Assembly (NCBI GenBank): GCA_002360555.1
Contig: DEQS01000077.1
Coordinates: 1-46,564, forward strand
Source: Chloracidobacterium sp. UBA3360
GTDB lineage: Bacteria > Acidobacteriota > Blastocatellia > Pyrinomonadales > Pyrinomonadaceae
Reading direction: 5' to 3'
Length of the DNA: 46,564 bases
Shown: positions 1 to 8,372 of the stretch, piece after piece
Numbering within the stretch: position 1 is the first letter of the stretch
Layout of the letters: each line of letters opens with the position of its first letter
The notes under the pieces: generated by a model
Databases searched by the model: none
The model's input: the letters and a program-made list of their open reading frames with translations, nothing else
What the model was told of the DNA's origin: nothing
Program-made: the position numbers and the translations under genes

Positions 1-553
1 TTATCCCAAGCGGCGGTGCGTCGGACCGGTGAAAGCGTTCGTCGAGGCTGCGAAAACGCCCGAGCACCTTGTCGATCGGCATACAGCGGGCAAAATCAAA
101 CAAGATCCGCCGCGTTTCGACGTCAAAGGCAAGCCCGTCGCGGATACGCCGCAGCGAGCTAAAATCCCACTCGCCCGCGTCCCACGCAAGTATGTCCACG
201 AGGATACCCTCGATCTGGTCTGAAAACAGTTTTGCCGAGTCAGACTTGGTGAGGAACTTTTTGTCCTCGAGATAGGCGACGAGCTCGTGATCGTTGGAAA
301 AGTTTGGGATCTTGGTCACGTCATCCTTTGTCATGCGGTGGCGTTTGAGCAGAATGTCAAAAAGCCGCGAGGCTCTAGCATTTGACACCGCAAAGACGAT
401 CTCGCCGTTTTTTAGATAGATGACGCATTTTTTGTCTTTGTCGGACACGCGCAGGGAACCGTTCACCCGGGCCTGCATGATCTCTGAGATCAGTTCGGCG
501 AACGGATGCGTAAAGAAATTACCTTGAATTTCGAGTTCGGACTGCGGTGTCAT
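1..553 (-). CDS. DUF4388 (PATAN-like) domain protein, 3' end outside window
   Basis: The frame is open from an ATG at 551-553 down to base 1 and has no stop in the window, so at least 184 residues are visible and the C-terminus is missing. The N-terminal part (about residues 14-65: LISEIMQARVNGSLRVS, then VIYLKNGEIVFAVSN) matches the DUF4388 pattern, in which a short strand-rich domain senses or scaffolds and is often joined to signalling modules. The rest is mixed and charged, with no membrane segment. DUF4388 proteins are common in Acidobacteriota and Myxococcota and are usually linked to two-component or gliding-type regulation, but the exact role here is unknown. The gene is divergent from the acetyltransferase at 694. 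Family call is from memory of the motif. Confidence 0.75.
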   Translation of the reverse strand, partial: MTPQSELEIQGNFFTHPFAELISEIMQARVNGSLRVSDKDKKCVIYLKNGEIVFAVSNARASRLFDILLKRHRMTKDDVTKIPNFSNDHELVAYLEDKKFLTKSDSAKLFSDQIEGILVDILAWDAGEWDFSSLRRIRDGLAFDVETRRILFDFARCMPIDKVLGRFRSLDERFHRSDAPPLGI

Positions 554-693
554 TTGCTGTAAAACGTGCGGTGAGCGGGTGGCGTGAGGAGCCATATAAA
601 TGATACCAAATCTGGAGGGTAAAAGTTAAGTAGTATTTTTCGCGTTCTTTTCGCGTTTAGGCGGGCTATTTGGTAGCATTTTACTCAATTGGA

Positions 694-1446
694 ATGGAGA
701 AAAAGTTAGAAATTCGCGAATGTGCTACGCTCGACGATCTTGCCGAATGTGTGCAGTTGCAGCGCGATGTTTTTGCCTTGCCGGAAGTTGAATTGTCGCC
801 GGTCAGGCACTTTATCGTGACGAAAAATGCGGGTGGTTTTACGCTCGGGGCGTATGATGGCGACCGTTTGGCGGGGTTTGTTTTGAGCGTCCCGGCGGTG
901 ATGCGGGGCGAGCGGGCGTTTTATTCGCACATGACCGGAGTCCGGCAAGCGTATCAAAGCCTAGGCATCGGAGCCAAGCTCAAATGGGCACAGCGCGAAC
1001 GGGCATTGGCTGACGGGGTGAAGTTTATTAAGTGGACGTTTGAGCCCGTAAAGGCAAGAAACGCTTACTTTAACCTCGAAAAGCTTGGTGCGATCGTTAG
1101 CGAATATCAACAAAATTTTTATGGCACCGATTACGGCACGGCACCTGAAACAAAAGGCAAATCGTTTGGACTAATGAGTGATCGGTTATTTGCCGAGTGG
1201 CATCTTGAGAGCGAAAAGGTCAGAGCGTTGGCAGCCGGACGGGCTTGGGTTGATGCCGCTGAGCCGGTTATCCAGATCGCGATAATGAATGATTGGACCG
1301 AACTGGTCGCACGCGATCCGGCGGCGGCTTTGGCGGAGCAAATGCGTGTTCGAGGTGAATTTGAGACGGCGTTTGCGGACGGTTTGGTTGGGCGATCGTT
1401 TAGACGAGATGATGTGCGGCCGGCGTATTTGCTGTATAAAAGTTAA
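694..1446 (+). CDS. GNAT-family N-acetyltransferase (COG3375-like)
   Basis: The product of about 250 residues has a GNAT fold in its first two thirds. The acetyl-CoA loop is visible as QSLGIGAKLK (the family's Q/R-x-x-G-x-G/A), preceded by the strand AGFVLSVPAV. The C-terminal third is an extension typical of the predicted acetyltransferases grouped as COG3375. The substrate cannot be read from sequence. I chose ATG 694 (MEKKLEIRE) over an in-frame TTG at 670 because the extra eight residues look unrelated to the domain. The stop codon is directly followed by the ATG of the Rieske gene at 1447, so the two are probably translationally coupled and may act in one pathway. Confidence 0.8.
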   Translation: MEKKLEIRECATLDDLAECVQLQRDVFALPEVELSPVRHFIVTKNAGGFTLGAYDGDRLAGFVLSVPAVMRGERAFYSHMTGVRQAYQSLGIGAKLKWAQRERALADGVKFIKWTFEPVKARNAYFNLEKLGAIVSEYQQNFYGTDYGTAPETKGKSFGLMSDRLFAEWHLESEKVRALAAGRAWVDAAEPVIQIAIMNDWTELVARDPAAALAEQMRVRGEFETAFADGLVGRSFRRDDVRPAYLLYKS

Positions 1447-2466
1447 ATGTTTGAGATCGACCCGGACATTCGAAAAGCCAAGACGCTTCACGCGGATTTT
1501 TACACCGATCCGGCGTATTTTGAACTGTCGAAAGAGAAGATCTTTGCCCGCAGTTGGCAATTTTTAGCGAGAGCGGACGATATTGAGGGCGTCACTCCGT
1601 TTGTGATCTTGCCCGGGATGTTTGATGAGCCCGTAATAACCGTGAAAACATCGGAGTGGATTTCGTGCCTGTCTAATGTATGCACCCATCGCGGCAAGAT
1701 ATTGGTCGAAGAACCTTGCCACGCGGATCTGATCAGGTGCCCGTATCACGGGCGGCGATTTTTGCTCAGCGGCAAGATGATCTCGATGCCTGAGTTCGAA
1801 GATGTCGAAGATTTTCCAAGCGAGGCAGACGATCTGAAGATGTTGCCGTTTGCCGAGAGACAAGGGTTTTTGTTTGCGTCGCTAGAACCGGTCGATGCTT
1901 TTGAGGCTTTTGTTGGCGATGTAGCGGAACGGTTTGCCGATGATGAGTACGATGCATCGGCCCTGCGGTTGACCGATCGGCGTGAATACGAGATCGATGC
2001 TCACTGGGCGTTGTATTGCGAAAATTACCTTGAGGGTTTTCATATACCGTATGTGCATAAAGCTCTAAACGCGGTCGTCGATTACGGCAGTTACACGACT
2101 GAGACGTTTCGGTTTTCGAGCCTGCAAACTGGTTTGGGTGATGATGGAAAGGTCGCGGCGAGATATTTGTTTATCTTTCCAAATCTGATGTTCAACTTTT
2201 ATCCGTGGGGAATTTCGGTAAATGTCGTCAGGCCGGTCTCACCATCGAAAACGGTGGTCGAGTTTCTGACGTATGTTCGTGACGAATCGTTAATGGAAAA
2301 AGGCGCCGGGGCCGACCTGCATGCTGTCGAACTAGAAGACGAAGCAGTTGTCGAAAGCGTGCAAAAGGGTATCCGTTCCCGGTTTTACAAACACGGCCGA
2401 TACTCGCCGACGCGTGAGCAGGGAACGCATCATTTTCACCGGTTGATCGCGGAATTTATGAAGTAA
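1447..2466 (+). CDS. Rieske-type aromatic ring-hydroxylating oxygenase, alpha subunit
   Basis: The 339-residue protein has both centres of a Rieske non-heme iron oxygenase. The Rieske [2Fe-2S] ligands are C79/H81 (CTHRG) and C98/H101 (CPYHG). The mononuclear iron site appears as GFHIPYVH (H199, H204), with an acidic third ligand probably in the C-terminal helix near ELEDEAVVESVQKG. Such enzymes insert oxygen into aromatic rings or demethylate amines, drawing electrons from a separate reductase, none of which is adjacent. The substrate is unknown. It starts immediately after the acetyltransferase stop and ends three bases before ligA, so this is an operon. Confidence 0.88.
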   Translation: MFEIDPDIRKAKTLHADFYTDPAYFELSKEKIFARSWQFLARADDIEGVTPFVILPGMFDEPVITVKTSEWISCLSNVCTHRGKILVEEPCHADLIRCPYHGRRFLLSGKMISMPEFEDVEDFPSEADDLKMLPFAERQGFLFASLEPVDAFEAFVGDVAERFADDEYDASALRLTDRREYEIDAHWALYCENYLEGFHIPYVHKALNAVVDYGSYTTETFRFSSLQTGLGDDGKVAARYLFIFPNLMFNFYPWGISVNVVRPVSPSKTVVEFLTYVRDESLMEKGAGADLHAVELEDEAVVESVQKGIRSRFYKHGRYSPTREQGTHHFHRLIAEFMK

Positions 2467-2469
2467 TCG

Positions 2470-4461
2470 ATGAGTGTAAACGAAGAAATACAACTACTTA
2501 GGTCTGAGATCGAGCGGCACAGCGATCTGTATTATCAATCGGACGCTCCGGAGATCTCGGACTATGACTTCGACCAGCTTTTAGAGCGGTTAAAGGCCCT
2601 CGAAACTGAGCATCCCGAGCTTATTACGCCTGATAGCCCGACGCAGCGAGTTGGCGGCAAGGCGACAAGTTTGAAGCCATTTACCCATACCGTTGCGTTG
2701 ATGTCACTTGATAATTCTTACGACCTCGGCGAGCTAAAGGCGTTTACGGAGCGGTGTGAAAAGTTGGCCGAGGGCCGGAAACTCGATTACGTTGCCGAGT
2801 TAAAGATCGACGGGCTTTCGGTTTCTTTGCACTATGAGAACGGCATTTTAGTCACCGGTGCGACTCGTGGGGACGGTTCGCAAGGCGATGAGGTGACGCA
2901 AAACGTTAAGACGATACGGTCGATCCCGCTCAAGTTAAAAGCTGATGCTCCGGCACATGCCGAGGTTCGGGGCGAGGTGTTTTTGTCGCGTTCGCAGTTT
3001 GCCAAGATCAACGCCGAGCTTGAGATGCAAGACGAAAAGACGTTTGCGAACCCGCGTAATTGTGCATCGGGGACGCTCAGGATGCTCGATTCGGCGGTGG
3101 TGGCGTCGCGGCGGCTGGATATGTTTCCGTATGATGCATTTACGGGCGCGTCCAAGATGTTTGCGACGCACGCAGAGGTTTTTGAATGGTGCGGCCGCAA
3201 TGGGTTTAACGTAAATCCGCATCGCCGGGTCTGTGCTAATTTTGACGAACTCGCGGCGTTTATCGCCGAGATGGAAACGGTCCGTGACGGGCTCGATTAC
3301 GAGATCGACGGCGTTGTCGTAAAGGTCAATTCGACCGCGTTACAGGACGAATTTGGCACGACCACAAAAGCTCCGCGTTGGGCGATCGCGTATAAATATC
3401 CGGCTCGGCAAGCAACCACACGGTTGCTTGGTATCGGCATTCAGGTTGGACGAACGGGAGCTTTGACGCCGGTCGCTCATCTCGAGCCGACGTTGCTTGC
3501 GGGCACGACGGTTGCCCGAGCGTCGCTCCACAACGAAGACGAGATCAAACGCCTCGACCTAAAGATCGGCGACTACGTGATGATCGAAAAAAGCGGCGAG
3601 ATCATCCCGCAGGTGCTGTCTGTCGTGACCGCAAAACGCGACGGTAGCGAGACGGAATTTGAGTTTCCAACTGTTTGTCCGGTATGTAATTCGAGCGCTG
3701 TCCGGCCAGAAGGCGAGGCTGTCCGACGCTGCACAAACGATGTTTGTCCCGCTAAAGTTAAAGCCCGTGTTTTGTATTTCGCGTCGCGTAAGGCAATGGA
3801 CATCGAAGGCCTAGGCGAGGTTTTGGTCGAAACGCTGGTCGATAATGGCTCGGTAAACGATGTTGCCGATCTGTATGATTTGACCGTCGAACAGATCTCA
3901 TCGCTAGAACGAATGGCGGAGAAATCGGGGACGAACCTGATCGATCAGATCGAGGCGAGTAAGACCCGTGGCCTGCAGCGACTGCTCTACGGCATCGACA
4001 TTCGTCACGTCGGCGAGCGATACGCTAAGATCCTAGCAAATCATTTCCGCAGCATCGACCGCCTTGCCGAAGCGTCAGTCGAGGAACTCGATGACATCCA
4101 CGAGATCGGCCTCGCGGTTGCCGAAAGTGTTTATGAATGGTTTCGCGATGAGCGAAACATCGACCTCATCTCAAGGTTAAAATCTGCCGGTGTCAAAACC
4201 GAAACAGATGCCGCTTCGACCGCTCTGCTCGACGAAAGATTTCAGGGCAGAACATTTGTCCTCACCGGCAAACTCGAAAACTACACCCGCGACGAAGCCG
4301 CCAAACTCATCGAAGACCGCGGCGGCCGCGTTTCGTCGTCCGTTAGCAAAAAAACCGACTATGTTGTTGCCGGCAGCGATGCGGGATCGAAATTGACGAA
4401 GGCGGAGAACTTGGGAGTTGCGGTCATGTCGGAAAACGAATTCGCGGCAATGATTCAGTAA
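2470..4461 (+). CDS. ligA: NAD-dependent DNA ligase LigA
   Basis: At 663 residues this is a full-length bacterial ligase that seals nicks in replication and repair using NAD. The order is the usual one: domain Ia with YYQSDAPEISDYDFD (NAD binding), the adenylation domain with the nucleophilic Lys112 in AELKIDG, an OB fold, a four-cysteine zinc finger (CPVC and CTNDVC, about residues 400-420), helix-hairpin-helix repeats, and a C-terminal BRCT domain starting near FQGRTFVLTG. The gene follows the Rieske gene after three bases and precedes glyA by 24. It is an essential housekeeping gene, so its position behind two accessory enzymes is probably only co-transcription. Confidence 0.98.
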   Translation: MSVNEEIQLLRSEIERHSDLYYQSDAPEISDYDFDQLLERLKALETEHPELITPDSPTQRVGGKATSLKPFTHTVALMSLDNSYDLGELKAFTERCEKLAEGRKLDYVAELKIDGLSVSLHYENGILVTGATRGDGSQGDEVTQNVKTIRSIPLKLKADAPAHAEVRGEVFLSRSQFAKINAELEMQDEKTFANPRNCASGTLRMLDSAVVASRRLDMFPYDAFTGASKMFATHAEVFEWCGRNGFNVNPHRRVCANFDELAAFIAEMETVRDGLDYEIDGVVVKVNSTALQDEFGTTTKAPRWAIAYKYPARQATTRLLGIGIQVGRTGALTPVAHLEPTLLAGTTVARASLHNEDEIKRLDLKIGDYVMIEKSGEIIPQVLSVVTAKRDGSETEFEFPTVCPVCNSSAVRPEGEAVRRCTNDVCPAKVKARVLYFASRKAMDIEGLGEVLVETLVDNGSVNDVADLYDLTVEQISSLERMAEKSGTNLIDQIEASKTRGLQRLLYGIDIRHVGERYAKILANHFRSIDRLAEASVEELDDIHEIGLAVAESVYEWFRDERNIDLISRLKSAGVKTETDAASTALLDERFQGRTFVLTGKLENYTRDEAAKLIEDRGGRVSSSVSKKTDYVVAGSDAGSKLTKAENLGVAVMSENEFAAMIQ

Positions 4462-4485
4462 TTGAAAACATATATTATTTAACTT

Positions 4486-5781
4486 ATGAGCGATTTTTTT
4501 ACAGCAAATATAGCGGACGCGGACCCAATTGTAAGCAATGCGATCGATGACGAGGTTCGGCGGCAGACGGACGGGTTGGAGCTGATCGCTTCGGAGAATT
4601 TTGTGTCCGAAGCGGTGCTTCAGACTATGGGCACGGCTTTTACCAATAAGTACGCCGAGGGTTATCCGGCGAAGCGTTATTACGGTGGGTGCGAGTTTGC
4701 CGACGTTGTCGAGAATCTGGCGATCGACCGGGCAAAAGAGATATTTGGAGCCGAGCACGCAAACGTCCAGCCGCATAGCGGAGCGCAGGCGAATATGGCT
4801 GTGCTGATGACAGCTCTCGATCACGGCGATACGATATTGGGGATGAATCTGTCGCACGGCGGGCATTTGACGCACGGGCATCCGCTCAACTTTTCGGGCA
4901 TCAATTACAAGGTCGCCGATTACGGTGTCAACAAAGAGACCGAGCAGATCGATTACGACGAGCTGCAGCAAAAGGCTGAGGAGTCTAGGCCGAAACTGCT
5001 GATCTGCGGTGCGTCGGCTTATCCGCGGACGATCGATTTTGCCCGCATCGGCGAGATCGCTGAGAGTGTCGGCGCCAAAGTTATGGCCGATATGGCGCAT
5101 ATTGCGGGGCTGGTCGCGGCGGGCTTGCATCCTTCGCCGGTGCCGCATTGCGAATTTGTCACGACGACGACGCATAAGACCCTGCGCGGCCCGCGCGGCG
5201 GGCTGATCCTTTGCCGCGAGGAATTTGCGGCAGACGTTAATCGCAGCGTGTTTCCGGGCGTCCAGGGCGGGCCGCTGGTGCATATCATTGCCGCAAAAGC
5301 TGTGGCGTTTGGCGAGGCTTTGCGCGGCGATTTTAAGGCTTATCAGCAGCAGGTCATCGACAATGCACAGGTGCTGGCGGCAACGTTAAAAGAGGCCGGA
5401 TTGCGGATCGTTTCGGGCGGCACAGACAACCATTTGCTGCTCGTGGACGTCTTTATGGATGGCAAGGGGATCACCGGGAAAGCGGCGGAAAAGGCACTCG
5501 ACGAGGTGCATATCACCGTCAATAAAAACACGATCCCGTTCGATACGCAAAAACCATTTGTTGCGTCGGGCATCAGACTTGGCACGCCTGCATTGACGAC
5601 TCGCGGGATGAAAGAGGACGATATGCGTGCGATCGGGGGCATGATCGCCGCCCTCATACACGAACCGGAATCCGAAGAGGTCAAGACGCGCGTTCGTCGT
5701 GAGGTCGCCGAGCTAACGGCAAAATTTCCTATGTATCCCGGGCGTCTGAAAGAAAAACGAACCGACGCCACAGCAAGTTAA
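4486..5781 (+). CDS. glyA: Serine hydroxymethyltransferase
   Basis: The enzyme interconverts serine and glycine while charging tetrahydrofolate with a one-carbon unit, using PLP. The 431-residue length is normal for the family. Diagnostic stretches are ELIASENFVS near the N-terminus, YAEGYPAKRYYGGCE for cofactor and folate contacts, and the PLP lysine K231 in TTTTHKTLRGPRGG. The ATG at 4486 lies in a short AT-rich gap after ligA and gives the canonical N-terminus. The next gene on the same strand begins within four bases of the stop, so the two are likely co-translated. Confidence 0.98.
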   Translation: MSDFFTANIADADPIVSNAIDDEVRRQTDGLELIASENFVSEAVLQTMGTAFTNKYAEGYPAKRYYGGCEFADVVENLAIDRAKEIFGAEHANVQPHSGAQANMAVLMTALDHGDTILGMNLSHGGHLTHGHPLNFSGINYKVADYGVNKETEQIDYDELQQKAEESRPKLLICGASAYPRTIDFARIGEIAESVGAKVMADMAHIAGLVAAGLHPSPVPHCEFVTTTTHKTLRGPRGGLILCREEFAADVNRSVFPGVQGGPLVHIIAAKAVAFGEALRGDFKAYQQQVIDNAQVLAATLKEAGLRIVSGGTDNHLLLVDVFMDGKGITGKAAEKALDEVHITVNKNTIPFDTQKPFVASGIRLGTPALTTRGMKEDDMRAIGGMIAALIHEPESEEVKTRVRREVAELTAKFPMYPGRLKEKRTDATAS

Positions 5782-5784
5782 TTG

Positions 5785-6180
5785 ATGCAAAAATTGATCG
5801 TTGCACTACTGTTTCTCACTTTTCTACCGGTTTTGATGCAATCGCAGGCCAGGACTGAAATCGCTCCGAGCGCCCCAAAACCGTCGCCATCTGAGGCTGA
5901 TGCATCGATAATTGTAGAACCACCCGCGGATTTTGTCGGTGACGGTTGCTCGATGTTTCCGGATGGTGACTACGGCGACTGTTGTCAGGCTCACGACCGC
6001 GACTATTTTCGCGGCGGCACAAAAGCCGAGCGGAAGGCGTCGGATAAACGGCTGGAACAATGCGTCCGTGCCAAAGGCCACAAATTCTTATCGAAAATGA
6101 TCTATCTTGGCGTGCGTATCGGCGGCGTACCATGGTTGCCGACATCGTTTAGATGGGGATTTGGGCAAAAGAAGAATTAA
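5785..6180 (+). CDS. Small secreted phospholipase A2-like protein
   Basis: The product is 131 residues from ATG 5785 (a TTG at 5782 is also possible). It opens with a clear signal peptide (KLIVALLFLTFLPVLMQSQA), a Pro/Ser-rich linker, and then DGCSMFPDG followed by CCQAHDRDYFRGG. The CC-x-x-HD-x-x-Y pattern is that of the phospholipase A2 active site, where the His-Asp pair activates water; an N-terminal Gly-Cys-Ser segment resembles microbial PLA2-like proteins. The C-terminal half is basic with several aromatic residues. Lipid hydrolysis is therefore plausible but not proven, because the calcium loop is not of the animal type. It sits immediately after glyA, with no obvious functional link. 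Confidence 0.6.
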   Translation: MQKLIVALLFLTFLPVLMQSQARTEIAPSAPKPSPSEADASIIVEPPADFVGDGCSMFPDGDYGDCCQAHDRDYFRGGTKAERKASDKRLEQCVRAKGHKFLSKMIYLGVRIGGVPWLPTSFRWGFGQKKN

Positions 6181-6215
6181 GCGTTAGTTATTCGAACAAA
6201 AGAACCGAGAGGCTC

Positions 6216-6833
6216 TCAACCATTCAAACCACCCTCAGAATCAAACTGCTCCAGAATATCGCGGGCCTCGTCGGACTCAAATTCGTACGCTTTTTGTTCG
6301 AGCGTTGCAGCGGCGATGCCCGAATAAAGCGGGTCGTCGAGCAGCGGTACGATGTGTTGGAGCGGCATCAGTGCGAGGGTTTCGTAGGCGATGGCGCGTA
6401 TTTGGGGCAGCTCGGTCTGGCGGACGATCTCAGCGATCTCGCTTGCCGAATAACGCTCGGCGAGACGGTCGGCGAGTTTGTCGAGACGGTTGAAATCGTT
6501 TTCTTTGATCGCACGGGTCGCGAGCTGGATAAACACTTCAGCAGATGCCGACTGCGATTCGAGCACATTTACACAAACGTCGGCGAGATGATTTAGCTCG
6601 GTCAGTTTTGCGGTATCTTTGCGTATTTCGGGTGTTTTTGATTGCTCATCAAGAGCGGTGAGCAGACGGCTGACCTCCCAATCGGCGTGGGCGTCATAAG
6701 AGAATTTTGGAGTGGGATTGTTCGCCGGGGCCGTTTTGCTTGCTTGCATAGCACCGACGAGCATTTTTTTGGTGACGGGCCGTAAGCCATCCCAAACGCT
6801 TGCTACGGTTCCGCCAATTTCGTTGATCGTCAT
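6216..6833 (-). CDS. Hypothetical helical protein, 205 residues
   Basis: I do not recognise this family. The protein has no signal peptide and no membrane segment. After an N-terminal Gly/Ala-rich stretch it is predicted to be almost wholly helical and acidic, with successive short helices (LTELNHLADVCVNVLES, LADRLAERYSASEIAEIVRQ, IRAIAYETLALMPLQHIVPL) spaced like HEAT- or TPR-type alpha repeats. A scaffold or adaptor role would fit such a fold, but this is inference only. It converges with the PLA2-like gene, with 35 bases between them, and is followed on the same strand by nothing obvious downstream. Confidence 0.6.
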   Translation of the reverse strand: MTINEIGGTVASVWDGLRPVTKKMLVGAMQASKTAPANNPTPKFSYDAHADWEVSRLLTALDEQSKTPEIRKDTAKLTELNHLADVCVNVLESQSASAEVFIQLATRAIKENDFNRLDKLADRLAERYSASEIAEIVRQTELPQIRAIAYETLALMPLQHIVPLLDDPLYSGIAAATLEQKAYEFESDEARDILEQFDSEGGLNG

Positions 6834-6870
6834 GTCAATAAATTAAGTTTGCAATCGCGGGCGACGCTTG

Positions 6871-7197
6871 TCAAGCCTGTTGTTTTTTGGCGACCGCATC
6901 ACGTAGTCGCGTCTCGACAACTCGTAGAGCAGACTCAAAATCCGCGTCCGTCTCGTCGAGATGTTCGAGCAGGGCATAGGGTGCGGTGCTCAAATGACGT
7001 ATCTCCCAGGCGATCACTCCGGGCTGTGGCGCACGCGAAAACCATGCGGCGTCGATCGCCGAATCGGCAACTGAAATTCCCTCAAATAATTCGCCGACAC
7101 TCTTTTTCAACTCCGCAGTCAACAGCACACGCCGCAGCTCCCAACCGTATTTTTTATAGGTGGCGAGGATCTCGTTTATCTCGTTTGCGTCGATCAT
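6871..7197 (-). CDS. Hypothetical protein, 108 residues
   Basis: The coding region is taken from ATG 7195-7197 (MIDANEINEILATYKKYGWE). The same frame stays open further upstream to 7800, but that part runs antisense to the alcohol dehydrogenase and has the composition of a shadow frame. The protein is cytosolic, mixed alpha/beta, with the segments WELRRVLLT and IDAAWFSR, and no recognised catalytic motif. It is a conserved-looking small protein of unknown function. The start is 42 bases from the divergent dehydrogenase start at 7240, so the two share a short control region. The gene upstream-most in this minus-strand pair is this one, with the 205-residue gene 37 bases downstream. Confidence 0.6.
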   Translation of the reverse strand: MIDANEINEILATYKKYGWELRRVLLTAELKKSVGELFEGISVADSAIDAAWFSRAPQPGVIAWEIRHLSTAPYALLEHLDETDADFESALRVVETRLRDAVAKKQQA

Positions 7198-7239
7198 AGA
7201 TTTACTTTTCGTGAGCCGCTCTAATATTATCAAATCGTG

Positions 7240-8199
7240 ATGAAAGCTCTTCGGTTTGATGGAAACAATTTGACGCTCGCGGATGTCCCCGTACCTCAGG
7301 TGGCGGACGAGGCTCTTGTCCGCGTGACGACATCGGGCATTTGCAATACTGATCTCGAGATCGTGCGTGGTTACGCGGGGTTTGAGGGAACTATCGGGCA
7401 TGAATTTGTCGGGATTGTCGAACAAGCAGGTGACCGGTCTGACGTGGTCGGCAAACGCGTGATCGGTGAGATAAACGCCGGATGCGGGACTTGTGAAAAA
7501 TGTGCGGCGGGCGACCCGCGGCATTGCCCGACGCGAACGGTGCTTGGGATCGTCGGGCGTGATGGTTGTCATGCGGAATATCTCTCGTTGCCGTCGCGAA
7601 ATCTGCTCGTATTGCCTGACAATGTAACGGACGAACAGGCCGTGTTTGCCGAGCCGCTTGCTGCCGCTTATGGCATCACTGAGCATGTCGAAATATCGCC
7701 AGAAACAAATGTTGCGGTAATCGGCGACGGCAAACTTGGGCTGCTGTGCGCCATGAGCCTCGCTCTGCGGTCGCAAAATGTGACGATCATCGGCAAGCAT
7801 CCGTCAAAGATCTCAATAGCGGAAAAGGCGGGCGTAAGGCCGCTATTGCTGGCGGATATCGATGCGAAAATGTTTGGTTCTTTTGATGTCGTGGTCGAGG
7901 CGAGCGGTTCTGAGTCGGGCTTTGCAACGGCGCTTGATCTCGTGCGGCCACGGGGCAAGATCGTACTTAAATCGACATTTCACGGCACACCGGCGTGGGC
8001 GGCTTCGCGGGTTGTGGTCGATGAGATCACTATCGTCGGCTCACGCTGCGGGCGTTTTGCCCCGGCACTCGAACTGCTTACTACCGGCAGCATCGACGTA
8101 ACGCCGTTAATATCGGACGAATTTTCCCTCGCTGACGGCGTTGCCGCGATGGATCGTGCCGCAGAGACTGGAGTCTTAAAGGTTTTATTACGACCGTGA
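7240..8199 (+). CDS. Zinc-dependent medium-chain alcohol dehydrogenase
   Basis: The 319-residue product is a medium-chain dehydrogenase/reductase that oxidises an alcohol or polyol with NAD(P). The GroES-like domain shows the catalytic zinc ligands in SGICNTD and GHEF, and a structural zinc lobe CGTCEKCAAGDPRHC with four cysteines. The Rossmann domain follows, with NVAVIGDGKLGLL as the dinucleotide loop. It is shorter than typical members (about 340-350), mainly through trimmed loops. Substrate cannot be assigned. ATG 7240 is preferred; a GTG lies directly before it at 7237. An imperfect palindrome follows the stop. Confidence 0.9.
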   Translation: MKALRFDGNNLTLADVPVPQVADEALVRVTTSGICNTDLEIVRGYAGFEGTIGHEFVGIVEQAGDRSDVVGKRVIGEINAGCGTCEKCAAGDPRHCPTRTVLGIVGRDGCHAEYLSLPSRNLLVLPDNVTDEQAVFAEPLAAAYGITEHVEISPETNVAVIGDGKLGLLCAMSLALRSQNVTIIGKHPSKISIAEKAGVRPLLLADIDAKMFGSFDVVVEASGSESGFATALDLVRPRGKIVLKSTFHGTPAWAASRVVVDEITIVGSRCGRFAPALELLTTGSIDVTPLISDEFSLADGVAAMDRAAETGVLKVLLRP

Positions 8200-8208
8200 A
8201 ACCGTTTC

Positions 8209-8268
8209 CTTTGCGGCCTTTGCGACTTTGTGTTAAAAATGTCACGCAAAGCCGCAAAGAACGCAAAG
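8209..8268. repeat. Imperfect palindrome after alcohol dehydrogenase
   Basis: Arms 8209-8232 and 8243-8268 are imperfect reverse complements built from units like CTTTGCGG and CCGCAAAG. The unit style (Cys/Gly-rich CGCAAAG) is that of other palindromes in the window. It could form a hairpin in the transcript of the dehydrogenase and act as a 3' stabiliser or terminator, but no T-tract follows. Confidence 0.6.
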
Positions 8269-8322
8269 TTAGGAAAAGCCCACAAACCTCACGCAGATTT
8301 CTGCATCAAAGAAAAAGCATTT

Positions 8323-8331
8323 TGATATAAT
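8323..8331 (+). promoter_or_regulatory. Extended -10 promoter of the htrA-like gene
   Basis: TGATATAAT gives a perfect TATAAT hexamer at 8326-8331 with the upstream TG of an extended -10 element. No good -35 is visible at the right distance, as is common for extended -10 promoters. Transcription would start near 8338, leaving a short leader with the ribosome site AGGAG at 8360-8364, eight bases before the ATG. Confidence 0.6.
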
Positions 8332-8372
8332 TTTGAGAATACAGACCGAGCCGCGTTTTAGGAGAGCCAGTT

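Noticed and set aside
4177..5283. A 368-codon minus-strand open frame across ligA and glyA
   Set aside because: It is fully antisense to two certain genes, rich in Arg and His as expected of a shadow, and shows no family.
7198..7800. An in-frame extension of the 108-residue gene to 309 residues
   Set aside because: The extra part runs antisense to the alcohol dehydrogenase, has no domain and a shadow-like composition; ATG 7195-7197 gives a plausible protein.
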